64,000 nt of DNA, taken from Tenacibaculum sp. SG-28. Lineage in GTDB: Bacteria; Bacteroidota; Bacteroidia; Flavobacteriales; Flavobacteriaceae. Shown piece after piece: positions 46,941 through 55,530 of this stretch; within the stretch, counting starts at the first letter, position 1; each line of letters opens with the position of its first letter. Position numbers and translations under genes: made by a program. The stretch covers positions 658,892 through 722,891 of the forward strand of contig NZ_MQVY01000001.1 in NCBI RefSeq assembly GCF_002954385.1, read 5' to 3'. Below the pieces are notes generated by a model. The model saw only the letters and a program-made list of their open reading frames with translations. It ran no database searches and was not told the origin of the DNA.

Positions 46941-47258
46941 TTATATTACAATTGGTGGAGCTCGTGAAGTTTTGTAGTTTGTGACGAATTTGTTTAGAAT
47001 ACTTTCTGTGTATGCAATTTCTTTTTCAGAAATTAAAATTGTTGGCTCTAAAAAGTTGTGTCTTACCGCAAAGGAATGTGGTTGAAATTGAAAGTTAGGT
47101 AAACAACAATCTACCTCTTGCTCGTGAAAGTGTTGCTCTTCCGAATCCTCCATACAAACCGAATGCGAGTGATTTTCAAACGCATGCAATGTTTGAATGG
47201 TAGCGGGGATAAAAAGCACCAACAAAAAAAGTAAAGTGATATGTTTTTTAAAATTCAA
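46941..47258 (-). CDS. His/Cys-rich exported small protein
   Basis: About 105 residues. A membrane or signal segment (about residues 6-25, ITLLFLLVLFIPATIQTLHA) is followed by a His- and Cys-rich part: FENHSHSVCMEDSEEQHFHE then QEVDCCLP, with more His at QPHSF and VRHNF. This looks like a metal-binding exported protein. The gene is 37 bases upstream of the TonB receptor on the same strand and likely in one operon. There is no ATG start; a TTG at 47258 gives MNFKKHITLL, while GTG at 47267 is also open. A TACATTTG promoter element lies at 47274-47267, so the TTG start is favoured with a very short leader. Confidence 0.65.
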   Translation of the reverse strand: MNFKKHITLLFLLVLFIPATIQTLHAFENHSHSVCMEDSEEQHFHEQEVDCCLPNFQFQPHSFAVRHNFLEPTILISEKEIAYTESILNKFVTNYKTSRAPPIVI

Positions 47259-47266
47259 CACAACCA

Positions 47267-47274
47267 CAAATGTA
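47267..47274 (-). promoter_or_regulatory. -7 promoter element of the His-rich/TonB operon
   Basis: TACATTTG on the minus strand matches TAnnTTTG and ends 8 bases before the proposed TTG start at 47258. Confidence 0.35.
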
Positions 47275-47321
47275 AAAAAAATTATAGGAAAGTTCTCTAT
47301 ATAAAAATTTAAAAAAAGAAT

Positions 47322-48095
47322 TTATTTTTTATTCCCACGCATTTTCATGTTGAGCATTTCTACCACAAGTGAAAATGCAATCGCAAAATAAAGATAACCC
47401 TTTGGAATCGTTCCAATGGTCTCTCCAAATAAACTTGCATGCGATAAATGCGCCGCTTCAGCAATCAACATAAAACCAATTAAAATTAGGAAAGATAATC
47501 CTAACATTTGTATGGTAGGGTGTTTATTGACAAATTTTCCAACCGGATTTGCGAATAACATCATGATAATCATCGATAGTATTACGGATACTACCATAAT
47601 GATCATTGCTCCCTCAACACCATTTGTCATACCTACAGCGGTTAATATGGAGTCAAAAGAAAAAACAATATTTATTAGTGTTATTTGCAAGACTGCCTGA
47701 CTTATCGTATGCTTTTTCTTCCCTTTTTCGTCATTTTCATGCTCTTCTATACCTTCTACTTTATGGTGTATCTCTTTGGTGCTTTTATATAATAAAAACA
47801 AGCCCCCTAAAAATAAGATGAGGCTCTGCCCAGTAAAACCGGCCTTAAACCAGGAAAGATTTATCTCGAAAAAAGGAGCATTCATGGCAATTAATAAGGA
47901 AATTCCAAAAAGCAGTAGAATTCTTAATAGCATTGCTAAAAATAAACCAATATTGGTAGCTTTCTTTTGTTCGCTTTCCGGTAGCTTATTTGCTGCAATA
48001 GATATAAATATAATGTTGTCTATACCTAAAACGATTTCTAAAAACGTTAACGTTATCAATGCCCCCCAAGTGTCGGCTTGTAAAAATATTTCCAT
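47322..48095 (-). CDS. TerC family integral membrane protein
   Basis: A 257-residue membrane protein of the TerC/Alx family, linked to manganese export and metal or tellurite homeostasis. About seven hydrophobic segments are visible. The conserved acidic motifs are in LEIVLGIDNIIFISI (about 19-33) and in VFSFDSILTAVGMT (about 140-153), which line the transport path. A His/Glu/Lys-rich loop (EIHHKVEGIEEHENDEKGKKKH, about 107-128) is cytoplasmic and may sense metal. It is 3 bases after the small lipoprotein gene at 48099, both on the minus strand. The metal-related TonB cluster lies just downstream but separated by about 55 bases. Confidence 0.9.
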   Translation of the reverse strand: MEIFLQADTWGALITLTFLEIVLGIDNIIFISIAANKLPESEQKKATNIGLFLAMLLRILLLFGISLLIAMNAPFFEINLSWFKAGFTGQSLILFLGGLFLLYKSTKEIHHKVEGIEEHENDEKGKKKHTISQAVLQITLINIVFSFDSILTAVGMTNGVEGAMIIMVVSVILSMIIMMLFANPVGKFVNKHPTIQMLGLSFLILIGFMLIAEAAHLSHASLFGETIGTIPKGYLYFAIAFSLVVEMLNMKMRGNKK

Positions 48096-48098
48096 GGT

Positions 48099-48524
48099 TT
48101 ATTTTACTTTGTAAACAATTCCTTTGTTTTTAAAATTGGAATAACCAATTTTTGCAGTAAATTCATACGAACTATCTGTTACTTTGGTTATCTGTACAAA
48201 AATAGGATCTTTATCCAATTCTGTTTTTGGATTTTTCATTCGCAAGGAATATGCAAAATTATTTTTCCATTTAATATACAACGTGTCTATTTGTTGTACT
48301 TCTTTTTCTACTAATACAGAATCCATTGTTGCACTAACTTTTTTAGAATACGATTCAATCTGAAGGCTATCTATTCTTTGGATGTAGGTTTTACCGAAAG
48401 ATTCTCCTGCTGGAATTTCGAATTGTCCTGTTTTAAAACGGTCCGGATTTCCTTTTACTTCTGGTTCGCATGAAACAAAAGCTAAGCAAAGGAGTAAAAC
48501 GATGGTGCATGAATTTCTAAACAT
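48099..48524 (-). CDS. Small lipoprotein of unknown function
   Basis: A 141-residue lipoprotein with lipobox AFVSC (Cys about 19). The mature part is KGNPDRFKTGQFEIPAG followed by beta-rich sequence with VEKEVQQIDTLYIKWKNN and YSNFKNKGIVYKVK. I recognise it as a protein that commonly sits beside purB in Flavobacteriaceae and is sometimes mislabelled DNA topoisomerase IV; nothing in the sequence supports that. It starts 10 bases after the purB stop and is followed 3 bases later by the terC-type gene. Confidence 0.75.
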   Translation of the reverse strand: MFRNSCTIVLLLCLAFVSCEPEVKGNPDRFKTGQFEIPAGESFGKTYIQRIDSLQIESYSKKVSATMDSVLVEKEVQQIDTLYIKWKNNFAYSLRMKNPKTELDKDPIFVQITKVTDSSYEFTAKIGYSNFKNKGIVYKVK

Positions 48525-48534
48525 AATAGTAGGG

Positions 48535-49878
48535 TTAAATTCCGGTGTAATTGGATGGCGTTATTGTCTTTAGTTCTTCTTTAATCGCAGAAGACACTTC
48601 CAGCGTGTCGATAAAATTACTTATTGCGTCTTGGTTGATTTTAGTATTGGTTCTCGTTAAACCCTTTAAGGCTTCATATGGGTTCGGATATGCTTCCCTA
48701 CGCAATATAGTTTGAATTGCTTCTGCAACAACAGCCCAGTTATTTTCAAGGTCTTGAGCAAATTGTTCTTCATTTAATAATAACTTGTTTAAACCTTTTA
48801 AGGTAGCAGCAAATGCAATTAAAGTGTGTCCGAAAGGTACTCCAATATTTCGCAATACCGTACTGTCTGTTAAATCACGCTGTAAGCGAGATACAGGTAA
48901 TTTCGAAGATAAGTGTTCAAATATAGCGTTAGCTAAGCCTAAATTACCCTCCGAGTTTTCAAAATCAATAGGATTAACTTTATGTGGCATTGCAGAGGAA
49001 CCAACTTCTCCCTTTTTTATTTTCTGCTTAAAGTAATCATTCGATACATACGTCCAGATATCTCTATCCAAATCAATTAAAATCGTGTTAATTCGCTTCA
49101 TACCATCAAACAAAGCAGCCATATGGTCGTAATGTTCAATTTGTGTCGTTGGAAATGAGTGGTGAAGTCCTAAAATATTTTCAACAAAATTAGTTCCGAA
49201 ATTTTTCCAGTCGATATCTGGATAAGCTACTTTGTGCGCATTAAAATTCCCAGTTGCACCTCCAAATTTTGCAGCATGCGGTGTGTGCTGTATATGAATA
49301 ACTTGATTGTTTATTCGTTCCACAAAAACAAAAAATTCTTTTCCCAGACGGGTAGGGGATGCGGGTTGCCCGTGTGTTCTCGCAAGCATTGGAATAGTTT
49401 CCCATTCTTCTGATAAATCGGCTAATTTACATACCAAAGTATCTAAAGTTGGGTAGTAAACCTCTTCCATTGCATCTTTAATGGAAAGCGGTATGGCAGT
49501 GTTGTTAATATCTTGGGATGTTAATCCAAAATGAATAAATTCTTTGAACTCTTGTAAATCGAGACTGTCAAATTTCTCTTTAATAAAATATTCTACTGCT
49601 TTTACATCGTGATTAGTAACTTTTTCGATGTCTTTGATTTTTTGCGCATCTTCTGCAGTGAAATTTTTATAAATTAATCGAAGCGCATCAAATAAAGAAT
49701 TGTCGAAAGACGATAGTTGTGGTAAAGGTATTTCGCAAAGCGCAATGAAATACTCGATTTCAATTTTTACTCTATACTTTATTAAAGCTTCCTCTGAAAA
49801 ATAATTAGTTAAATTTTTTACTTTATTACGATATCTTCCGTCGATAGGAGAGATGGCGTTTAGTGACGTCAAGTTCAT
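48535..49878 (-). CDS. purB: Adenylosuccinate lyase
   Basis: A 447-residue lyase of the fumarase/aspartase superfamily. It removes fumarate from SAICAR and from adenylosuccinate in purine synthesis. Visible: SPIDGRYRNKV at the N-terminus, HFGLTSQDINNTA (general-acid His region), MLARTHGQPASPTRLGKE, and the superfamily signature GSSAMPHKVNPIDFEN with the catalytic Ser in the flexible loop. The length and arrangement match the E. coli-type PurB branch. It heads a minus-strand run purB - lipoprotein - terC. Confidence 0.95.
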   Translation of the reverse strand: MNLTSLNAISPIDGRYRNKVKNLTNYFSEEALIKYRVKIEIEYFIALCEIPLPQLSSFDNSLFDALRLIYKNFTAEDAQKIKDIEKVTNHDVKAVEYFIKEKFDSLDLQEFKEFIHFGLTSQDINNTAIPLSIKDAMEEVYYPTLDTLVCKLADLSEEWETIPMLARTHGQPASPTRLGKEFFVFVERINNQVIHIQHTPHAAKFGGATGNFNAHKVAYPDIDWKNFGTNFVENILGLHHSFPTTQIEHYDHMAALFDGMKRINTILIDLDRDIWTYVSNDYFKQKIKKGEVGSSAMPHKVNPIDFENSEGNLGLANAIFEHLSSKLPVSRLQRDLTDSTVLRNIGVPFGHTLIAFAATLKGLNKLLLNEEQFAQDLENNWAVVAEAIQTILRREAYPNPYEALKGLTRTNTKINQDAISNFIDTLEVSSAIKEELKTITPSNYTGI

Positions 49879-50182
49879 GTTTTTGGGTTGTGTTCAGCAG
49901 CAAAAGTAAAAATTCTATGGTAGATATGCATCACCATCAAAAGGATTTTTTTAAAAGATAATTGGTTTATTTCATTTTCTATTAAAGCCATAGCTTTGTT
50001 GAATATATCTAATGCTGTTTTCCTAGTAACTTCATCCTATCGCAATAAAATTAGTGTTTTATATGTTACGTATGTATTATGTTGAAAATTTTTAGAGCAC
50101 TGTAAGAGTAAATAAAATTATTACCAGAATACAGGTTTTTTATTAGGAGTTATTTTTATCTTCACATATCTAAATTTTATTT
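49879..50182. other. Intergenic region between purB and the VWA gene
   Basis: About 300 bases between divergent genes. AT-rich, no ORF or structured element that I can support; it should hold the promoters of both. Confidence 0.5.
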
Positions 50183-52199
50183 GTGCAAACATCCATATAC
50201 ATTCTAATATTTTTCGCCCTACTTGGTAGTATAGCTCTTGCTTATTTCCAATATTACTTTAAAAAAACTACCAAACTAAAAATACTTCCACTTTTATTTG
50301 TGTTGAAAGCCTGTAGTCTTTTCTTGTTGTTTTTACTATTAATAAACCCAGCAATTCCTGCCCATACCAAGCTAAACACAAAGCCTAAGCTGGCAGTATT
50401 GGTAGACAATTCAGCATCTTTAACCTATTTTAAAGAGGAGTCTAATGTCTTGTCTAAACTCAATCTTATTGAAAGTAATACTGCTTTAAAGCAAAAATTT
50501 GATATCGCTACTTACACTTTCGGTGAGGATTTAAATATATTGGATACCTTAACATTTTCCGAAGATAAAACAGATATTTATAAAGCATTGCAAAATGTTA
50601 CTACCTTGTACAAAAATCAAAATTTAGCAACGGTATTAATCACCGATGGAAACCAAACCTCTGGGAATGATTACGAATTTTTTCTTCAGAAAATAAAATT
50701 TTTCCTGTTGTAACAGGAGATACGACAGTATACTCGGATATAAAAATTAGCACCTTAAATGTTAATAAGTACAGCTATCTCAAAAATAAGTTTCCGGTAG
50801 AGGTATTTCTGTTTTACGAGGGCGATAAAAATATCGTCAAAACTTTATCAGTTACGCACAAAGGAAAGAGGATTTACTCCAAGGAAATTTCCTTTTCCCC
50901 CAAGAATCCCTATCAAAATATTACTTTTTATTGTACATCAGAGGAGAAAGGTATGCAATATTACAAGGCTTCAATTCAGTCATTGTCTAACGAGAAGAAT
51001 ACCAAAAACAATAGTAAAAACTTTTCTGTAGACGTTATAGATGAACAAACAAAAGTATTACTTTTTAGTTCGGTGATGCATCCTGATTTAGGGGCTATTA
51101 AAAGAGCTATAGAAACCAACAAACAAAGAAAAGTTACTATAAAACTAAGCAGTGACAGATCCTTACAATTGGAAAATTACCAATTTTATATTTTCTATCA
51201 GCCTACTGCCTTATTTCGTGAGACCATGGAAAAAGTTGCTTCAAACTATTTAATTGTAACTGGAACCAAAACAGATTGGAACTTTATAAATTCTCTGCCC
51301 ACAGGAGTAACTAAAAACTTCATCCGTAAAACGGAGAATTATACCGCGCTTTACAATCCGGAATTTGTTACTTTTTTTCAAACGGATATTGGGTTTAATA
51401 AATTTCCACCTTTACAAGATAAATTTGGTAAAATTACCACAAATAAAACGTTTCAAACGTTACTTTATCAATCTGTTGGCGGAATTGAAACAGCGCAACC
51501 ATTACTTGGTGCGGTAGGAGAAAATGATCAAAAAATCATGTTTCTATTTGGAGAGGGTATTTGGAGATGGCGTGCGGCTTCGTATGAAAATAAGCAATCT
51601 TTTGAAGCTTTTGATACCTTTATGGGATCCCTTACACAGTACCTTTCCTCTAATAAAAAAAGAAACCGATTAGAGGTTAAGGTTGGAAATATTTATGCTG
51701 CAAATACCTCTATTGATTTCACTGCACTTTACCTCGATGAAAACTATCTTTTTGATCCTCGAGCTTCGTTGCAATTAAAATTGCAAAATAGCAGTACTAA
51801 AGAAAGAAAACTGCTGCCGTTTTCTTTGGTGGAAAACTCGTACCAAGTTACATTGGAAGGCTTTTTCCCGGAGAATATAATTATGAAGTTCAAGTAGAGG
51901 GGCAATCTGTATCCAAATATGGGAAGTTAAAAGTTACCCCATTTAAAATTGAAGAGCAATTCACCAATGCCAACCGACAAAAATTAGAGAAGTTAGCACA
52001 AAATTCCGGAGGCGCTCTCTTTTATAAAGATCAAACCAAAGACTTAATCAAACAGTTGGCAGACGATAAAAGCTATTTTACCACCCAAAAAATCAAAATA
52101 TCTAAGCGTTATTTAATCGACTGGAAATGGGTTTTAGGAGTTGTAATATTCTTAGTTTTTTTGGAGTGGTTTTTACGAAAGTATTACGGGAAAATTTAA
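50183..52199 (+). CDS. VWA-domain membrane protein, two frameshifts
   Basis: About 672 residues when repaired. Two N-terminal membrane helices (about 5-25 and 35-57) lead to a von Willebrand A-like domain with MIDAS motif DNSAS in LAVLVDNSASL (about 73-83). A large beta-rich extracytoplasmic part follows, and a last membrane helix (WVLGVVIFLVFLEWFLRKYY) sits at the C-terminus. Start is GTG at 50183. The frame shifts at the T6 run 50678-50683; one extra T gives NDYEFFSSENKIFPVVTGD. It shifts again at the T5 run 51862-51866; one extra T gives GFFPGEYNYEVQVEGQ. Similar proteins are common single genes in Flavobacteriaceae; the role is unknown. It is followed 5 bases later by the CPXCG gene. Confidence 0.75.
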
Positions 52200-52204
52200 A
52201 ATAT

Positions 52205-52387
52205 ATGTTAGAACATTTTTTTCAGTGTCCATATTGTTGGCAAAATATTTCTATGTTATTGGATACAAGTATATCCTTGCAAGACTATATAGAAGATTGT
52301 GAAAATTGTTGTAATCCAATTCGTTTGTCTTTGCGCTTTAAGCAAGGGGAATTGGTAGCTTTTGCGGCGATAAATATAGAGCAATAA
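52205..52387 (+). CDS. CPXCG motif-containing cysteine-rich protein
   Basis: A 60-residue protein with two Cys pairs, FQCPYCWQ near the N-terminus and CENCCNPI in the middle, spaced as a small zinc-ribbon. It matches the Cys-rich CPXCG family (DUF, about 60-65 residues), although the first motif is CPYCW rather than CPxCG. Function is unknown. It starts 5 bases after the VWA gene. I start at the ATG at 52205 (MLEHFFQCPYC). Confidence 0.8.
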   Translation: MLEHFFQCPYCWQNISMLLDTSISLQDYIEDCENCCNPIRLSLRFKQGELVAFAAINIEQ

Positions 52388-52476
52388 ATCTCTATAATGC
52401 TTATGGTTTTATTTATTACAAAATTTATTTATTAGTTGTAAATAATATATTTTTATACAACAAAATTTTAGACACT

Positions 52477-52877
52477 ATGAACTTTAGAACACGAAAATGG
52501 GTAAAGCCTGAAGATTTAAACCCGAACGGATCTTTATTCGGAGAAGATTGTTACAATGGATAGACGAAGAGGTAGCGATTTATGCAATTATACAATTAGA
52601 AATTCCGAGAACAGTAACTAAATTTATATCTGAAATTGATTTTGTTAGTTCAGCTAAAGAAGGGGATATTGTAGAAATTGGAATTGATGTTGTTAAATTT
52701 GGAAAGACCTCGATTACATTAACGTGTAGTGTTCGAAACAAACTCACGCACAATAAAATTTTAGATGTTGAAAAAATTATTATGGTTAGTTTGGATGAAA
52801 CTGGCGCTCCTGTAAAGCACGGTAAAACAAAAAAAGAATATGTTAAAGATAGGCTAGAGAAGGAGAGTAATCTTTAA
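52477..52877 (+). CDS. Acyl-CoA thioesterase (hotdog fold), frameshifted
   Basis: About 133 residues when repaired, a YciA-like hotdog thioesterase that hydrolyses acyl-CoA. The start MNFRTRKWVKPEDLNPNGSLFGG is followed by RLLQWIDEEVAIYA, the hotdog helix, then FVSSAKEGDIVEIGIDVVKFG and TCSVRNKL. The frame shifts near 52540-52543: one extra G gives LFGGRLLQWIDE, the family consensus. This base is not in a long homopolymer. The gene stands between the CPXCG gene and a long perfect terminator. Confidence 0.8.
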
Positions 52878-52909
52878 TACCATTTTGTTTATATCGTATA
52901 CACGTATTT

Positions 52910-52950
52910 AACGCAAAAAGAGGTTGTAGAATACAACCTCTTTTTGCGTT
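52910..52950. terminator. Very long perfect bidirectional terminator hairpin
   Basis: A 19-bp perfect stem (52910-52928 with 52932-52950) and loop GAA, flanked by AACGCAAAAAG and CTTTTTGCGTT. It lies between the thioesterase gene and the convergent membrane-protein gene. Confidence 0.9.
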
Positions 52951-52965
52951 ACTCTACTATTAATT

Positions 52966-53310
52966 TTATTGGTTCTGCAAAGTAGTTATTTCGGTTTTTT
53001 CGAAATGTAAAGGTAGTCCCCCCGTTTTTTTAAGTATAAAGTTCAATACTGTAGTTGCGATAAAACCAAATATAAAACCAAATATAAAATACACCACTGG
53101 AACTATTAGTAACATTATAAAACCACCTCCCAATATCATTCCAAATCCGGAGGTATCTGACTCTGTAGCCTGTAACATAGGTCCAAATAAACTACCAAAT
53201 AGCATTGCAATTGTAATTATAACAAAAGTCATAAGGGCCATTAATAAACCAATGATTAAAGCATATCTTACGGGATCTATTTTTTTTAAATTTAATTTTA
53301 AGTCTGTCAT
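52966..53310 (-). CDS. Small integral membrane protein of unknown function
   Basis: A 114-residue protein with two long hydrophobic segments (about residues 16-46 and 57-92) separated by an acidic stretch with ATESDTSGFG. The second segment has a Gly/Phe-rich run (FGFIFGFIATT). A charged N-terminus (MTDLKLNLKKIDP) and a polar C-terminus flank them. The layout resembles DUF3566-type membrane proteins; I cannot assign a function. Single gene. Confidence 0.65.
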   Translation of the reverse strand: MTDLKLNLKKIDPVRYALIIGLLMALMTFVIITIAMLFGSLFGPMLQATESDTSGFGMILGGGFIMLLIVPVVYFIFGFIFGFIATTVLNFILKKTGGLPLHFEKTEITTLQNQ

Positions 53311-53493
53311 AGTTATTATTATTTACAAACCAAATATATAAATATTTTATTGTTGTGTTTTAAATCTAAAGTAGTTTGAAGTATTATTTGCTCAACATAA
53401 AGTATTTGAACTACTATTATTATGCATATCCAAACGATGGTTATTTTTTATTAAAGTTAATTACAATCGTATTTATTTTACGTAATAATATTG

Positions 53494-53501
53494 TAAATTT
53501 G
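53494..53501 (+). promoter_or_regulatory. -7 promoter element of the prohibitin gene
   Basis: TAAATTTG matches TAnnTTTG, 23 bases before the ATG at 53525. Confidence 0.4.
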
Positions 53502-53524
53502 ATAAAACGAAAAAATATAAAAAA

Positions 53525-54355
53525 ATGTCAAGAAATCAAGTAGGAATAAACATCCCAAAAGGAGGAGTTTTATTAATTCCCATTGTTGTTTTATTGTTAA
53601 TATTTATTGCAAAGTCAACCGTGACTATTGGTCCTGGTGAGGCAGGTGTACTATTCGAGCGTTTTGGCGATGGTATCAATACCGAGAAAACTTATGGTGA
53701 GGGATTTCGTATTGTAGCTCCATGGAATGATATGATAGTTCAAAAGGTGCGTCAACAATCTATTTCCGATCAAATGAACGTTCTTTCTGTAAATGGGTTA
53801 GAAGTTCAAGTAGATGGTACTGTATGGTTTAAACCAGAGTATGATAAGCTCGGAATGCTGATTAAAACTAAAGGACCAAATTATATTTCTGATATCCTAG
53901 ACCCTGCCATCAATGGAGCAGCAAGAAGTGTAGTAGGTCGTTACACACCAGAGCAATTGTATTCTAGTAAACGAGATGTGATTGAGCAAGAAATTCTTGC
54001 GGCTGCACAAGAAAAATTAAAGGACCAATTCATTATTGTTGAACGTGTTTTAGTTGAAGACGTGCAATTACCAAATACAATTAGAGATGCAATTGAGCGT
54101 AAATTGAAGCAAGAGCAAGAATCTTTAGAATATCAGTTCAGAATAGAAAAGGCACAAAAAGAGGCAGATCGTCAACGAATTGAAGCCCAAGGGAAAGCGG
54201 ATGCAAACCGTATTTTGAGCGCATCTTTAACCGACAAAATATTACAAGATAAAGGAATTGAAGCAACAAACAGATTGTCAGAATCTAGTAATAGCAAAGT
54301 TGTTATTATAGGTTCTGGTAAAAGTGGTATGCCGATTATTCTAGGAAATCAATAA
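53525..54355 (+). CDS. Prohibitin/SPFH domain protein
   Basis: A 276-residue membrane-anchored SPFH (stomatin/prohibitin) protein. One membrane helix (about residues 15-33, GVLLIPIVVLLLIFIAK) anchors it. The SPFH domain follows (about 38-200: IGPGEAGVLFERFGDGI, EGFRIVAPWND, NVLSVNGLEVQVDGTVWF) and then a coiled-coil region (about 190-245) rich in Glu/Gln/Arg. Prohibitins form large membrane rings; in bacteria they associate with membrane proteases such as FtsH. The C-terminus (NSKVVIIGSGKSGMPIILGN) is like mitochondrial prohibitin homologues in Bacteroidota. Single gene with its own terminator. Confidence 0.9.
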   Translation: MSRNQVGINIPKGGVLLIPIVVLLLIFIAKSTVTIGPGEAGVLFERFGDGINTEKTYGEGFRIVAPWNDMIVQKVRQQSISDQMNVLSVNGLEVQVDGTVWFKPEYDKLGMLIKTKGPNYISDILDPAINGAARSVVGRYTPEQLYSSKRDVIEQEILAAAQEKLKDQFIIVERVLVEDVQLPNTIRDAIERKLKQEQESLEYQFRIEKAQKEADRQRIEAQGKADANRILSASLTDKILQDKGIEATNRLSESSNSKVVIIGSGKSGMPIILGNQ

Positions 54356-54380
54356 GTGCTTTTTAAATAGAATCTGATAA

Positions 54381-54406
54381 AAAAAACTGCCCTAGGGCAG
54401 TTTTTT
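54381..54406 (+). terminator. Rho-independent terminator of the prohibitin gene
   Basis: AAAAAACTGCCC TA GGGCAGTTTTTT, a perfect palindrome about 25 bases after the stop. Confidence 0.9.
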
Positions 54407-54479
54407 GTGTAAAAAAGAAGTATTAGAAATTAGTTATAAACTTGCGTTTATTTATCTAGCATAGGTGTGTAGATAATTA

Positions 54480-55316
54480 TTATAGTTTTAATGTATTTTC
54501 CACGTCTAAATAGTCTAATGTATTTACCAATTTGTATTTAACACTTCGCTGCATAACATCTTTTAAGAAAGAAGCATGAGCACTTCCTGAAATTATAAAT
54601 ACTCTATCATTTTCGTTGAGATTCAATTGGTTGATGTTCTGAAAGATCTTTAGATTTCTTTCATACATTTTAGCTGCTGTTTCTGCACCTTTAAGATTTG
54701 GGTCGTCTTTTACGTAAGTCATTAAATCTGCATTGATATTGTAAATGAAATCTAGCGCCTCATTCGTGTTGGTAACGATTAATCGTTCTAGTAAGTTGAA
54801 GTTTTTCATCTTACTTTGCTGTGCATGCACATGTTGGAAATAACGCATGATGAATGGATCTTTTTCTGCATTAATTTTTTGAAATTGACTGTTGTAATCA
54901 TAGCCCATAATGTGGTCTATTCCAAAAATTTTTTCAATTCCCGTAATTCGTGCAACCTCGAATGCTATTAAGTGAATTTCGGATATGTTTTTGAAATTTA
55001 GCGATTGATTTTTTAAATATTCTTGCAATTCTTTTTGTCTAAATTCATTGTTTTCTGGAATATCCTCAATTAGAATTACTGTTGGCTTAAACGCTGCAAG
55101 TAGTTTCGCAATCTCTTGGGCTTCTTTTTGATTTTTTTTATCGAATTCATCAAAAGTGGTTTTGTTTGCATCGGATGTTTTTCCCATGTGAAAAGTAGCA
55201 AAATTTAGAACGGGAATCTTTTTGATTTCGGCACTGTTGAATTTAATATCACTTAGTGTTTGTGCATTAATGGAAATGCTTACGATAGATACTACTGTAA
55301 TAATGAAATTTTTCAT
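54480..55316 (-). CDS. DUF5694-type exported protein (TraB-like fold suspected)
   Basis: A 278-residue protein with a signal peptide (cleavage after about residue 18, SINAQ). Conserved-looking blocks are VLNFATFHMG (about 36-45), PTVILIEDIPEN (about 78-89), GIEKIFGIDHIMGY (about 130-143) and VFIISGSAHASFLKDV (about 248-263). The layout, with an N-terminal GTFH/ATFHMG-like motif, a central IxxE and a C-terminal GxxH block, matches the TraB/PrgY-like or EreA-like hydrolase pattern with possible metal ligands (His43, Glu85, His256). I believe this is the family called DUF5694. Function is unknown. Single gene, divergent from the LytS-type kinase. Confidence 0.7.
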   Translation of the reverse strand: MKNFIITVVSIVSISINAQTLSDIKFNSAEIKKIPVLNFATFHMGKTSDANKTTFDEFDKKNQKEAQEIAKLLAAFKPTVILIEDIPENNEFRQKELQEYLKNQSLNFKNISEIHLIAFEVARITGIEKIFGIDHIMGYDYNSQFQKINAEKDPFIMRYFQHVHAQQSKMKNFNLLERLIVTNTNEALDFIYNINADLMTYVKDDPNLKGAETAAKMYERNLKIFQNINQLNLNENDRVFIISGSAHASFLKDVMQRSVKYKLVNTLDYLDVENTLKL

Positions 55317-55530
55317 CGGTTTAATAATTTTAGTGTTAATTTCTGCAACAAAATTACAGGTGTTTGTCGTGGTGTTTTTTAAGATTATTTATACCGTTAT
55401 TCATACAAAACGTATGGTATATTTCGCAATACCAACACTTTTGTTTTGTAAAATCTTGATTTGGTATAAAATTTTATCCAACACGTATAAAGCGCATTAA
55501 ATTTTAGTACATTGTTGGTTTATTTATACG

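Noticed and set aside
48099..48524. DNA topoisomerase IV label often given to this lipoprotein
   Set aside because: 141 residues with a lipobox and no topoisomerase motif.
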